The notes below the pieces were generated by a model. It did not search any database and had not been told where the DNA came from. It saw nothing but the letters and a program-made list of their open reading frames with translations. From Bryobacterales bacterium (GTDB lineage Bacteria; Acidobacteriota; Terriglobia; Bryobacterales; Bryobacteraceae): DNA of 50,047 bases. Location: the NCBI GenBank assembly GCA_016789785.1, contig JAEUQE010000035.1:1-50047 (forward strand), in the 5' to 3' direction. Position 1 is the stretch's first letter. Each line of letters begins with the position of its first letter. Position numbers and translations under genes: made by a program. Of this stretch, positions 1 through 9,804 are shown piece by piece.

Positions 1-392
1 GAGTGACTTGGGGACTGAAGGGAAATGGGTCCTACCCGGGCCTGATTTCTTGCGCGGTGAACGGTGGAACGGTTTGGCCAGCGACAGGCCCGAAAAAGTG
101 GTCAACAGCCGGTCAACACAGCCAACACGATGGGAACGGCCGTGACGACCGCGTGGGGTGTTCAGGCAGTCACGTAAGCCTTTGAAAACGCGTGGCGAGG
201 GGTGACGACCGACAACCTATGATTCCCCTGACAGTAGCGAAATCGTGCCAAATCACCACGCGCCGGAGATCGCCAGGAAGGACCCAGCCCTCCTTCAACA
301 TCCAGCCGGCCAGCACCGGCTTCGAGCGTTCTCTTTAGGCGAGGCCCGAGTAACAGAACCTGCAATCACCTTCCCCAACCCGCGACCGCGCG
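1..392. other. Leading stretch without a recognisable gene
   Basis: No convincing coding region is visible on either strand. The open frames here are short, overlap one another and look like no known family. The stretch presumably holds the upstream region of the gene at 393, but no clear promoter could be picked out. Confidence 0.5.
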
Positions 393-1538
393 ATGACCAG
401 GTTCCCGGCGGAAGCCGTAGGCACACCTCGAATTTCGACCAACAGGCCGTCCTTGCGGCTTTGGCCAAGCGATTGCTCGTTGCAAAAAGTGCTCCCGCAA
501 TCACGTCCCATCGCGCGCCGAGCGGCGTTTGCAGCAATCACCGGGGCGCTCGCCGGTTCCGCGGCGGCGCAGTCGACTCCACGTGCGACATTTCGCGAAC
601 GCATCAAGTTGACCGGCGCCGAAACAGCAAGCATTGATCGGGGCGAGGTTGTCACGAAGGTACTGGACCCGCTCGATCAGCAGCACGGGATGCTGGTCTT
701 CGGCGCCGTCTATGTCAACGCCGAACTGGCGCGTTTCGCGCCGGTATGCCGGGACATCCCGGCGCTTGCCAAAGAACGTGTTTATCAGGCCGTGCAGCCA
801 TTCTGCCGCGGCGGCGCCCCACCCAAGCTATCCGACTTCGACAGATTGGAACTCACCCGGCAAGACATCGACGCATTACGTGAGTGCAGCCCAGGCGATT
901 GCGACCTGCAGATCCTCGAGTTGACGGGTGCGTTGGGCCGGGTGAATTGGAAATCCCCGGACCGGTATGACCAGGTGAACCGCATCTTCCGCGAGCGATT
1001 GCACCGCGGCATGATGTCCTATATGGAAGGAGGACTGCGGGCGCTCGGCAGTTACCGCGACCGAAAGGCGCCGCTCGACCTGTACGAAGCCACGCGAACG
1101 ATGCTCGCGTCCTCCTACTACTTGCCGCCTCAGTCCGGTACTTCCGTTTACCGTCACATCGTGGACTACCCTCAAGCGAAAATGCCGGGCGCCGAAGATA
1201 TCTTCTATTGGGAGAAGATCGACTTCGGCATGGAACCCACCATCCGCATCAATCACCTCTCACTCTTCCCCATGGGAATGGGCAGCGTGCCGTTCCTGGC
1301 GGTCAACAAGCAGATCTACTCGACGCGCTATATCCGCGCCGCGGTCCAACTGTTTTATTGCGCTCGCGACGAGAGGGACTCCAATCGCCCCGGCTTCTAT
1401 CTCGTGGAAATGAACGTGTCCCGCCTCCCCGATTTCGGTAGCCTGAAACTCGCTGTGGCCCGCCGTGTGGCGACCGGGCACGCCGTGGCCTCCACGCGCG
1501 ACGCCCTCAACATGTATCGCCGCCGGTTGATGGCCTGA
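393..1538 (+). CDS. Secreted protein of unknown family, paralogue of 46939-47967
   Basis: I do not recognise a named family. The protein ends its N-terminal part with an Arg-Arg then Ala/Gly-rich hydrophobic segment and AAAQ, which looks like a signal peptide and predicts export. That segment begins about 35 residues after the ATG at 393, so an in-frame TTG at 480 could be the real start. The mature part aligns by eye along its whole length with the gene at 46939: shared blocks are a 'VFGAVYVN'-like strand, a 'C-x-PGDC-x-x-Q' motif with two cysteines, 'ALG-Y-D' and 'YPxAxxPxxxDxFxWExxxFGxxPTxRxNH'. The two conserved cysteines could form a disulphide. The pair flanks the window at opposite ends on the same strand. 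No catalytic role can be assigned. Confidence 0.75.
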   Translation: MTRFPAEAVGTPRISTNRPSLRLWPSDCSLQKVLPQSRPIARRAAFAAITGALAGSAAAQSTPRATFRERIKLTGAETASIDRGEVVTKVLDPLDQQHGMLVFGAVYVNAELARFAPVCRDIPALAKERVYQAVQPFCRGGAPPKLSDFDRLELTRQDIDALRECSPGDCDLQILELTGALGRVNWKSPDRYDQVNRIFRERLHRGMMSYMEGGLRALGSYRDRKAPLDLYEATRTMLASSYYLPPQSGTSVYRHIVDYPQAKMPGAEDIFYWEKIDFGMEPTIRINHLSLFPMGMGSVPFLAVNKQIYSTRYIRAAVQLFYCARDERDSNRPGFYLVEMNVSRLPDFGSLKLAVARRVATGHAVASTRDALNMYRRRLMA

Positions 1539-1554
1539 GACTTAGCCGTTCAAA

Positions 1555-1924
1555 ATGACGGTTCAACCCTGGCCGAGCGGGCGTCTCCATCGACGGCAAG
1601 TGCGCAGGGCCTGCCGCCAACTTCCGGATCGGCCGGAAATACTCCGTTGCGCTTGGCCAACACGAAGCCAGTCTGGTTGAACCGCGCCATGAAACAAGTG
1701 ATCACGCCGCCCGCCGGAATTCCGCGAACGATCTCTGTTCAGTTCGCGGCAGTTTACGTCAACGGCAAGTTCATTGGGGGCACGCCGACGAATTCGACAA
1801 GCCTTTCCAGGGTCTGAAGCTGAGTCCGGCAAGTGCTGGGAAGATAGCCCCGCCCAGCAGCCCGGAAGCCAAGGAAGAAAAGGCCAAAATCGAAGTGGAC
1901 AAGGTGACCTTCGCCGGTTCGTGA
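1555..1924 (+). pseudogene. Frameshifted remnant of a small protein gene
   Basis: Three protein-like stretches follow one another in alternating frames. One frame (about 1583-1675) gives VSIDGKCAGPAANFRIGRKY and continues to a His-Glu-Ala-Ser-Leu-Val segment. A second frame (about 1671-1790) gives TISVQFAAVYVNGKFIGG. The first frame then resumes (about 1785-1924) as a Lys/Glu-rich tail ending KIEVDKVTFAGS and a TGA. No single frame has both good composition throughout and an ATG start. The simplest reading is a decayed gene with two compensating frameshifts. The 'DGK-x-x-G' opening resembles small beta-rich PEGA-like repeats, but this is weak. The frame of the upstream gene also stays open for about 92 codons past its stop. 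Confidence 0.4.
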
Positions 1925-2095
1925 AGATGACAGTGCCCAAGCGGCGACGAACGTTCCGATTCGGGATAGCCCGACGGTTGCCGGGATGTCCCGCTACGAT
2001 ACAGGCATGTCGACACATGGTTCGCGTTCGGTGACCGGACCTCGCCGGCATGGCTGAGAGACTTCAGTGGATGCTGGCGTGCAGTCAGCACCGTA

Positions 2096-5000
2096 GTGCT
2101 CTCCCGGAATCCCAGTGTCCGCGTCAAACTCGCCTTCGCGCTGGTTGCCATCGGCGGCGCCGGCATACTGGTCGCCGGATACGCCGGATACACGGCGGCC
2201 AGAAAAGGCTTGACCGAATCGATCTCGCGGCAGCTTACCTCGCTACGCCGCGCGCGGGCGCACCAGATCGAGTCATACTTCCGTGGGCTCGGGAGCGAAG
2301 TCACCACCCTGAGCGAAATGCAAATGACCGGAGTGGCGCTTCTGGAATTCCGGGACGCGTTCCGCCGAATCAATCAAGGCCCGGTCCGATTGAAGGCACG
2401 ACAGCGCGTCGCGGATCACTACGACCAGGTCTACCTGCCCGCCCTGCGCCGCTTGATGGATCTTCGTCCTACTCCGCTGGACTACCTCCCGATGGGCCGT
2501 GGAGCTTTCGAGTTGCAGGCCGCCTACATCGCCCTAGATCCGGACGAGAGCGGGACAACGCCTTACCGCGCCGTGCATGCCCGTTACGACCAGAGCTTCC
2601 GCCGCGTCGCAGAACGCTACGGCTTTCGCGACCTCTATCTGATCGACCTGGAGACGAAGCGGGTGCTTTACTCCACGGGCAAACATCCTGATCTGGGAAC
2701 CCATCTCGATGCAGGGCCTTACCGGAAGACGGCGCTGGCTCGGGTCGGCTTGGACTGTTCAGGCGGTCCCCCGGCCAGGACATGCCTTTCCGATTTCGAG
2801 TTCTATGAACCTGCGAACGGGCTTCCTGTCGCATTCCTGGCATCGCCCGTCAGCGTGGCGGGCGTGGTTCAGGGCGCACTAGCCGTGCAACTTCCGGCGG
2901 CAACACTCGATCGAGTGGTGTCCGGCGATCGAGGCTGGGCGCGCGATGGGCTGGGGGTAACCGGAGATTGCGGAATTGTCGGTCCGGACCATTTCGTGCG
3001 TTCCACCTCGCGCGGACTCGTGGAGAATCCCGAAGCCCATTTACGGATTCTGCGGGACAGGGGCGCGCCGCCCAAGACCCTCGACCGCATTCGCGCGTAC
3101 GGGACAACGATCCTGCAGCAGGAGATCCGGCAGCCCAGCGTCGACCTGGCTCTCCAAGGGCAGGAAGGGGTTCTGCGGCAGACCAGCACTTCCGGGCAGT
3201 TCAGCTTGATGGCCTACGGTCCACTGAACATCCCCGGCCTGAACTGGACTTTCTCGACAGGGATGAAGGAGTCCGAGGCGCTCGCGCCGGTGGATGAGCT
3301 GCGCCGCACGCTGCTTGCGTGGACTGCCGTTTTGCTAGCAGGATGTTTCGTAGGCGCCACGTTGCTGGCGCAGCGTCTGCTCCGGCCTGTGGAATCGTTA
3401 TCGGCCGCCGCTGCCCTCGTCGCTGATGGACACCTTGACGTCACCGCTCCCGTGTGGTCGCGTGATGAAATCGGGCGTTTGGCGGAGACCTTCAACCACA
3501 TGGTATCGCGCATCCGCACCCTGCTCGATTGCGTACCGGTGGGGATATTCCTGGTCCGTTCGGATGGGCGCATCGTCACCGCCAACGGCGAAGCCGGGGC
3601 CATCTTCGGCTATGGTGAAGGCGAGCTTACGGGCCGCTCCATTGACGAACTCGTGCCGGAGGCGCAGCGCGGAGGCCATGCCGCCCTTCGAGAAAGATTT
3701 CTGTCCGAGCCCGGACGCAGGCTCATGGCGCGGGGGCGCGAGTTGCGCGCCTATCGTAAGAACGGCGACGAGTTAGAACTGGAAGTGGTCCTCGCCCCGC
3801 TCGACTCTCGCGAGGGCCGCATGGTGGTTGCAGCGGTGCGGGACATTACGGCCGCCAGGCGCAGTGAGCGCGAGATTCGCGAACTCGCGGCTATCCGCTC
3901 CGCGCTCCTGGATGCCATTCCTTACCCGGTCTTTGTAAAAGATGCGGCCGGCCGTTTCACACTCTGCAACCCTGCGTATGAGAGAGCTTTCGGCGTGCGC
4001 CGCGAAGACATTGCCGGCAAGACTGTCCTGGACCTTGATAGCGTCGAGCCCGGGGCACGAGAACGCTTCCACCAGAAGGGCCTGGAGGTAATCCGGGACG
4101 CATCCCACCTCAGTGCCGAACTGCCGATCGCGTTCGCAGACGGCGGGATGCGTACCACGCTCTACTCCCTGGATGGATTCCGTCTGGCCGATGGCTCGCC
4201 CGGCGGGCTGGTAGGCATGCTGATCGACATCACGGAACGAAAACGCGCCGAAGCCCTTCTGGCGGAAGCGGAGGAGCGTAGCCGCCTGCTGCTGGCATCG
4301 ACGGCGGAAGGGCTGTTTGGCATCGACCGCGAGGGCAGGATCACTTTCGCCAATCCGGCTGCCTGCGAACTGCTCGGGTATGCAACTGAAGAGATGATCG
4401 GACGGCGCGCACATGAACTGATTCACAGCAGGCGCCCGGACGGCTCTCCTTACCCGGTCGAGGAGTGTCCGATGTACCGCGCCTACACGAATGGCAATGC
4501 GGCGCGCATCGACGACGAATTGCTCTGGCGTAAGGACGGCAGAGGGCTTGAGGTAGAGTACCGGGCCACGCCCATCGCGGTGACCGGCGGCATCCTGGGC
4601 GCAGTTATCAGCTTCACGGAGAACGCCGAGCGACGACGCAGGGACGACGCCTTCCGGGCCATCTGGGAGATGCCGGGCGAAGCGGTGCTGGTGTTCGACG
4701 AAAACGGGGTGATCGATGCCAACGGCTCCTGGTGCACCCTGTTCGGATACGCCAGTGCCGCCGACGTTGTTGGCAAGATGCCGTATGAACTCTCGCCGGA
4801 GCGGCAGCCCGACGGATCCCTCTCGCGGGAAGCGGGCAAAGAGGTGGTGCAACGGCTACGGGAGTGTGGCGCCATTCGTTTTGAGTGGATGCATCAAGCC
4901 AGCGATGGCCATCCATTGCCCACCGATATCGCGCTCGCGGAGGCCACCGTTGGAGGCAAGCCCTGCTTCGTTGCGATTCTCCGTGATCTATCGGAGCGAT

Positions 5001-7693
5001 ATACCGCGGAGGCGGAGCGGAAACGTCGCGCGGAAGAACTCGAGCTTGCGCATTTCAAGGCAGACAGCGCACTGGAATTGACGCGCGCGGGCTATTGGCA
5101 TGTACCCATTGATGGCTCGGGCTATTACAACTCCTCGGAGCGCGCAGCCGCGATCTTCGGCGATCCGCCACGCCCGGATCACCGCTATCACGTGATGGAT
5201 GAGTGGTTCGCCAATGTTGCCGCGGGCGATGAAGCCGCAGCTTCCGCCACTCTGGCGAATTTCAATGCAGCCATCGCCGGCACGGCGCCTTCCTACGACT
5301 CCACCTATGCGTACAGGCGGCCGATCGACGGCCGGGTCGTCTGGATCCACGCGCTTGGCCATGTGGTTCGCGACGGAGACGGCAGGCCCACCGACATGTG
5401 GGGAGTTACCCAGGACATTACCGCGTTCAAGCGAATGGAAGCGGAATTGGTGACCGCGAAAGAAGCGGCGGAGGCGGCGAACCGCGCCAAAAGCGCCTTT
5501 CTCGCCACCATGAGCCACGAGATCCGCACGCCGATGAACGCCATCCTCAACATGCTCGGCCTCACGCTGGAGGCCGATCTGCCAGAGCGCCCGCGCCGCT
5601 ATGCCAGCACCGCATACGCCTCCGCCAGGAACCTGCTGGGAATCCTCAACGACCTACTCGATTTCTCCAAAATCGAGGCGGACCGGCTGGAACTGGAACA
5701 AGCGCCTTTCAGCCTGCGGGGCGTACTCGAAGAGGTCACCGAGACGTTCCGGTCGAGCGTTATCGAGAAGCACGTGGAACTGATTGTGTATGTGTTGCCG
5801 TCCGTGCCGGACAGGTTGCTCGGCGACGCGCTGCGCCTCCGGCAAGTCATCACGAACCTGGTCAGTAACGCGTTCAAGTTCACGCATCAGGGCGAGGTTG
5901 TGGTCCGGGTAGACCTTGGACAGGATGGCGTCGCGGAAGATCCGCGCGGCCAGCTCCGGTTGGCTTTCTCGGTGCGGGATACCGGGATCGGCATCGCGCC
6001 GGAGCAGCAGAAGAATCTCTTCCATGCATTCGCACAGGCAGACAGTTCCACTTCCCGAAGGTACGGCGGCACCGGCCTGGGCCTTGCGATCAGCCGCCGG
6101 CTCGTCCGCCTCATGGGCGGAGACCTGGGCGTGGAGAGTGCCGAAGGAAAAGGCAGCACGTTTAGCTTCACGGCGTGCTTCCTGGCTGAAGCCGGGGAGT
6201 CTTATGCAGCGCCATCGGCCCCACTCGCGGTTCGTGAGCGCCCTGTGCTGGTTGTCGAGGACACCCCCTCCAGTCGGGAGTTGATGGAAATACTGCTGAA
6301 TGGCTGGTCGATCCCGCCGGTCTGCGTGGACACCGCGGAAGAAGGGCTCGCACTGCTCGCACGCCGCAACGCGCCCGGAGCGCGGGACCCATTCGGGCTC
6401 GTGATTCTCGATTGGATGCTGCCGGGCATGAACGGCATTGATGCGGCCGCGGCCATTCGCGCGAGCGAACAGACGCGGGACCTCCCCATCATCCTCGTGA
6501 GCGCGTATGCCGGAAAGGAGGAAGAGGACCGCTGCGCGGCGTTGGACGTCAACGTCTTCCTCCAGAAGCCGATCACCGCGTCCTCGCTGTTCGACGCCGT
6601 GGTGGGCGCACAAGGAGCGCGCGTGCACGTGGCGCGCCGGTCGCTCGACGTCTCGTTGGACCGTGAGTTTGCTGGCCTGGTGGCGCTTCTCGCCGAGGAC
6701 AACGAAGCGAACCAGATGGTGGCCACCGAACTGCTCAACCGCCTGGGTATCGAACTCGACATTGCCGCCAATGGACGCCAGGCAGTTGATCTCGCACTCG
6801 CCGACCCGGGAAAGTACGCAGCCATCTTCATGGACATGCAAATGCCTGAAATGGATGGACTCACGGCGACTCGCCTGATCCGTCAGGACCCGCGTACCCG
6901 CGACCTGCCGATCATCGCCATGACAGCCAATGCGATGAAGGCCGATCTCGACGCCTGTGCCGCCGCTGGTATGAATGATCATGTTACCAAGCCCATCGAT
7001 CGCAAGATTCTGCTGAAGACGCTGCGGCGCTGGCTCAAGCCGGCCCTTGGTGTTGGGCCAATCGCGGAGGAAGCCGCCGCCGTCGACGCAGCCACTCCGG
7101 CCCTTGATGGCATTGAGGTTGAGGCGACCCTGAGGCGCCTGGGTGTAGGGTTTGACAGCCTTCGTTCCATGCTGCTCCGTTTCGGCGACGGACTCGGAGC
7201 GAGTGTCGCCGCGTTGCGGGCTGCCGCGGCCTCCGGAGACTCCGCGGCGATCGCCGCGCGCGCTCACACCATCAGTGGCGCGGCGGGCAACCTGGGCGCC
7301 GCGACGCTGAGTGCCGAGGCCAAGCGCATTGAGACAGCCGCCCGGGCCGGCAAGTCCGAACTCGGCGACATGCTGGGCGCCGTTGAAGATTGTGCCGCGG
7401 TGGTTTCCCGTGCAATTGACACGTTGCGCTCTGCCGTTCCGGATTCCTCGGCGGCCAGCCGGTTCGATTCCGCCGTGGCGCGGAAGGCGCTCGAAAGACT
7501 GGCGGCGGCCTTGAATGACTTCGATGCGTCGACCGCGGCCAGCGCCCTCGCCGAAGTAACCCGGATGAATTTTTCCACCGAAGAGGAGAGTCTCGTAATG
7601 CAACTGCGTGCTCAAGTGGAGGGCTACGATTTCGAGGATGCGGCGGCGACAGCGGCGAAGTTACTCAGCCGATTGGGGAGAGTGCCTTCTTGA
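2096..7693 (+). CDS. Giant membrane hybrid histidine kinase with PAS array, two receivers and HPt
   Basis: This is a complete phosphorelay in one chain of 1865 residues. Order: TM1 (about 11-33), a periplasmic sensor of about 370 residues, TM2 (about 408-430), HAMP (about 430-480), five PAS-type domains (about 480-1110), HisKA with His1141 in 'SHEIRTP', HATPase with 'DTGIGI' and 'GGTGLGLAI', receiver 1 (Asp1439 in 'LDWMLPG'), receiver 2 (Asp1580 in '[10 protein letters not shown]'), and HPt with His1724 in '[12 protein letters not shown]'. All phosphorylatable residues are present. The start is a GTG with no obvious Shine-Dalgarno; nearby ATGs are out of frame. The stop overlaps the next gene's TTG, so the output probably involves the downstream receiver-kinase fusion at 9804. 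Kinase function is near certain; the ligand is unknown. Confidence 0.95.
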   Translation: MLSRNPSVRVKLAFALVAIGGAGILVAGYAGYTAARKGLTESISRQLTSLRRARAHQIESYFRGLGSEVTTLSEMQMTGVALLEFRDAFRRINQGPVRLKARQRVADHYDQVYLPALRRLMDLRPTPLDYLPMGRGAFELQAAYIALDPDESGTTPYRAVHARYDQSFRRVAERYGFRDLYLIDLETKRVLYSTGKHPDLGTHLDAGPYRKTALARVGLDCSGGPPARTCLSDFEFYEPANGLPVAFLASPVSVAGVVQGALAVQLPAATLDRVVSGDRGWARDGLGVTGDCGIVGPDHFVRSTSRGLVENPEAHLRILRDRGAPPKTLDRIRAYGTTILQQEIRQPSVDLALQGQEGVLRQTSTSGQFSLMAYGPLNIPGLNWTFSTGMKESEALAPVDELRRTLLAWTAVLLAGCFVGATLLAQRLLRPVESLSAAAALVADGHLDVTAPVWSRDEIGRLAETFNHMVSRIRTLLDCVPVGIFLVRSDGRIVTANGEAGAIFGYGEGELTGRSIDELVPEAQRGGHAALRERFLSEPGRRLMARGRELRAYRKNGDELELEVVLAPLDSREGRMVVAAVRDITAARRSEREIRELAAIRSALLDAIPYPVFVKDAAGRFTLCNPAYERAFGVRREDIAGKTVLDLDSVEPGARERFHQKGLEVIRDASHLSAELPIAFADGGMRTTLYSLDGFRLADGSPGGLVGMLIDITERKRAEALLAEAEERSRLLLASTAEGLFGIDREGRITFANPAACELLGYATEEMIGRRAHELIHSRRPDGSPYPVEECPMYRAYTNGNAARIDDELLWRKDGRGLEVEYRATPIAVTGGILGAVISFTENAERRRRDDAFRAIWEMPGEAVLVFDENGVIDANGSWCTLFGYASAADVVGKMPYELSPERQPDGSLSREAGKEVVQRLRECGAIRFEWMHQASDGHPLPTDIALAEATVGGKPCFVAILRDLSERYTAEAERKRRAEELELAHFKADSALELTRAGYWHVPIDGSGYYNSSERAAAIFGDPPRPDHRYHVMDEWFANVAAGDEAAASATLANFNAAIAGTAPSYDSTYAYRRPIDGRVVWIHALGHVVRDGDGRPTDMWGVTQDITAFKRMEAELVTAKEAAEAANRAKSAFLATMSHEIRTPMNAILNMLGLTLEADLPERPRRYASTAYASARNLLGILNDLLDFSKIEADRLELEQAPFSLRGVLEEVTETFRSSVIEKHVELIVYVLPSVPDRLLGDALRLRQVITNLVSNAFKFTHQGEVVVRVDLGQDGVAEDPRGQLRLAFSVRDTGIGIAPEQQKNLFHAFAQADSSTSRRYGGTGLGLAISRRLVRLMGGDLGVESAEGKGSTFSFTACFLAEAGESYAAPSAPLAVRERPVLVVEDTPSSRELMEILLNGWSIPPVCVDTAEEGLALLARRNAPGARDPFGLVILDWMLPGMNGIDAAAAIRASEQTRDLPIILVSAYAGKEEEDRCAALDVNVFLQKPITASSLFDAVVGAQGARVHVARRSLDVSLDREFAGLVALLAEDNEANQMVATELLNRLGIELDIAANGRQAVDLALADPGKYAAIFMDMQMPEMDGLTATRLIRQDPRTRDLPIIAMTANAMKADLDACAAAGMNDHVTKPIDRKILLKTLRRWLKPALGVGPIAEEAAAVDAATPALDGIEVEATLRRLGVGFDSLRSMLLRFGDGLGASVAALRAAAASGDSAAIAARAHTISGAAGNLGAATLSAEAKRIETAARAGKSELGDMLGAVEDCAAVVSRAIDTLRSAVPDSSAASRFDSAVARKALERLAAALNDFDASTAASALAEVTRMNFSTEEESLVMQLRAQVEGYDFEDAAATAAKLLSRLGRVPS

Positions 7694-9804
7694 TCACACT
7701 GAAAAGAGACCATGTGGCGCCCGTGATCGCGACGGCGCTTATCGCACAGCAGGTTGGCTCCAACGCGCTGCGCGACGGGCTGTTCCTGTCCGCATTCCCG
7801 GTCACCAGCCTGCCGTACTTTGTAGCCGGGGCCGCGCTCATCGCATTTCCTGCCGCAGGCATGTCTGGCCGCCTGCTACTCCGCTTCGGCCCCGCGCGAA
7901 TGGCGCCTGCGTTACTCGCGCTCAGCGCCGCGCTCTTCTTTGCCGAGTGGGCGTTGTTGAGCGCTCCGCAAGCCGCCGCGGTGCTCGTTTATGTACATTC
8001 CTCGGTGCTCGGCGCCATCGCCATTTCGAGTTTCTGGTCGCTTCTGAACGAACGCTTCGATCCCCATTCCGCCAAGCCGCTGATGGCAAAGGTGGCGGGC
8101 GCCGCCACGCTAGGCGGGTTGCTCGGCGGAGTCGGTGCGGAGCGCGTTGCCGCGATGTTCTCTCAAGGCGCGCTGCTGCTCCTGCTGTGCGCCCTGGGAG
8201 CGATTACCGTAACCGGAGCGCTGATCGTTGCCCGGGGCGCGGCAGTCGCCTCCGCGCCACCACCAGCGGAAGAGCCCCGGAGCGCATGGAGCGAAATCCG
8301 CCGCGTGCCACTGCTACGCAACCTCGCGCTTGTGACCATGCTGAGCGCTACGGTCGCATCGCTGTTCGATTACGTCCTCAAGGCTGAGGCTGTCGCCTGG
8401 CTCGGTAAAGGCGAGCCCCTGGTCCGCTTCTTCGGCATCTTCTACGCCGTCACCGGCTTCGGCTCGTTCCTGCTTCAGGCGACGCTCGGAAAAACTCTGC
8501 TGGCCCGCCTCGGATTGGGCGGGTCGGTGGCGAGCCACCCCATCGTGGTCGGCGCCGCAGGACTGCTCGGCTTCGTGGCGCCGGCGCCCTGGAGTGGCAT
8601 TCTGCCGCGCTTCCTCGACATGACCCTGCGCAACTCGGTGGCCCGCGCGGGCTATGAGCTTCTCTACACCCCGCTGCCTCAGGCGGCAAAGCGCAGCGCT
8701 AAGTCGCTCATCGACGTGACCGGCGATTCGATCGGCAAAGGCCTCGGCGCCCTTGTCGTCATGCTGTTCAATCGTCTTGCGCCGTTGTATGCGCTGGTTG
8801 GCGTCAACATCGCCGGCGTGCTGGCTGCCGCGGCCGAACTCGCCGCGGCCAGGAGGTTGCGGGCGGATTACGTATCGGAGTTGGAAGGCAGCTTAAAGCG
8901 GCAGGCAGAGCCGCTGACCGACCTTGCGGAACAAACGCTGTCGGATTTCACGGTCGTGCGCAGCCTGACTGGCATCGACCGCGCCACGCTACAGAAAGCG
9001 CTGGGAGAGCAGCCGGCGCCAGCCTCCGTCGAAACCCAGGATCCCGTACTGGAAGCCTTCGCGGCGCTTCGCTCCTCGGATCCAGGGCGCATTCGCCGGA
9101 CCTTGGAGAGCCTGCCGCGCGACCCCGTTCTCATCGGCACGATCATCCCCCTGCTTGCCGACCGCCGGTTCCTGCGTCCCGCGGTCGCGGCGCTCGAATC
9201 ATTCGGACCCCGCGCGGCGGGCGAAATGGTCTCGGCGCTTCTGGATAGCGGCGCGTCCGAAGTGGTCCGGCGGCGCCTCCCGGCGGCGCTGAAGTCCTGT
9301 GACTCGCCGGTTGCCCGGGATGGGCTCGCCTCCGCGCTGGGGTCGCCAGCCTTTCAGGTCCGGTTGCGCGCGGGACGTGCGCTGCTCTCCCTGTCCGACC
9401 AGTATCCGGCACTCTCCATTGCCAGCGCGACGGCGCTTTCGGCGGCCGAAGCCGAACTGAACAACGGGCATGATTCGCCCCAGGCCCGCGAACACATCTT
9501 CAACCTGTTGGCGCTGGGCTTGGAGCGCGAGCCGATGCGCATCGCGGCGCGAGCCATCGACAGCGAGGATGCGTGGGTTCGAGGGGCGTCGCTCGAATAC
9601 ATCGAGACCGTCGTGCCCCCGACGCTCTGGCACAAGCTTCGATCGCGGTTTGCCACTCATGTTCCCGCGGCCCCGGCAGGAGCACCGCGGCCGGCCGCGG
9701 AGGTGCGAGCCGACATCATCAAGGCAGGCGCAACCCTGACCACATCGCTCGCCGAGGTACGTCAGCGCCTCAGTGAGCTCGACGACGACACTGCGGAGGA
9801 TTGA
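7690..9804 (+). CDS. NTT-type (ATP/ADP translocase-like) membrane protein with helical-repeat C-terminal domain
   Basis: The first ~400 residues are a multi-pass membrane domain of about 11-12 segments. '[11 protein letters not shown]' near the N-terminus and '[11 protein letters not shown]' in the middle resemble the nucleotide transporter (NTT/Tlc) branch of the MFS superfamily. Residues about 400-680 are Ala/Leu/Arg-rich paired helices without membrane segments, resembling HEAT repeats, so the transporter carries a large cytosolic scaffold. The start is a TTG overlapping the upstream kinase stop (TTGA), and the stop overlaps the next ATG (TGATG), implying translational coupling on both sides. 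Known NTT proteins exchange ATP/ADP in intracellular bacteria and plastids; whether this one moves nucleotides or acts as a sensor is open. A generic MFS protein is the alternative. A second NTT-like gene lies at 12010. Confidence 0.75.
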   Translation: MITLKRDHVAPVIATALIAQQVGSNALRDGLFLSAFPVTSLPYFVAGAALIAFPAAGMSGRLLLRFGPARMAPALLALSAALFFAEWALLSAPQAAAVLVYVHSSVLGAIAISSFWSLLNERFDPHSAKPLMAKVAGAATLGGLLGGVGAERVAAMFSQGALLLLLCALGAITVTGALIVARGAAVASAPPPAEEPRSAWSEIRRVPLLRNLALVTMLSATVASLFDYVLKAEAVAWLGKGEPLVRFFGIFYAVTGFGSFLLQATLGKTLLARLGLGGSVASHPIVVGAAGLLGFVAPAPWSGILPRFLDMTLRNSVARAGYELLYTPLPQAAKRSAKSLIDVTGDSIGKGLGALVVMLFNRLAPLYALVGVNIAGVLAAAAELAAARRLRADYVSELEGSLKRQAEPLTDLAEQTLSDFTVVRSLTGIDRATLQKALGEQPAPASVETQDPVLEAFAALRSSDPGRIRRTLESLPRDPVLIGTIIPLLADRRFLRPAVAALESFGPRAAGEMVSALLDSGASEVVRRRLPAALKSCDSPVARDGLASALGSPAFQVRLRAGRALLSLSDQYPALSIASATALSAAEAELNNGHDSPQAREHIFNLLALGLEREPMRIAARAIDSEDAWVRGASLEYIETVVPPTLWHKLRSRFATHVPAAPAGAPRPAAEVRADIIKAGATLTTSLAEVRQRLSELDDDTAED

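Noticed and set aside
5654..7615. 653-codon open frame on the minus strand inside the hybrid kinase gene
   Set aside because: It is antisense to clear HATPase, receiver and HPt domains, has no domain or signal of its own and reflects GC-rich codon bias.
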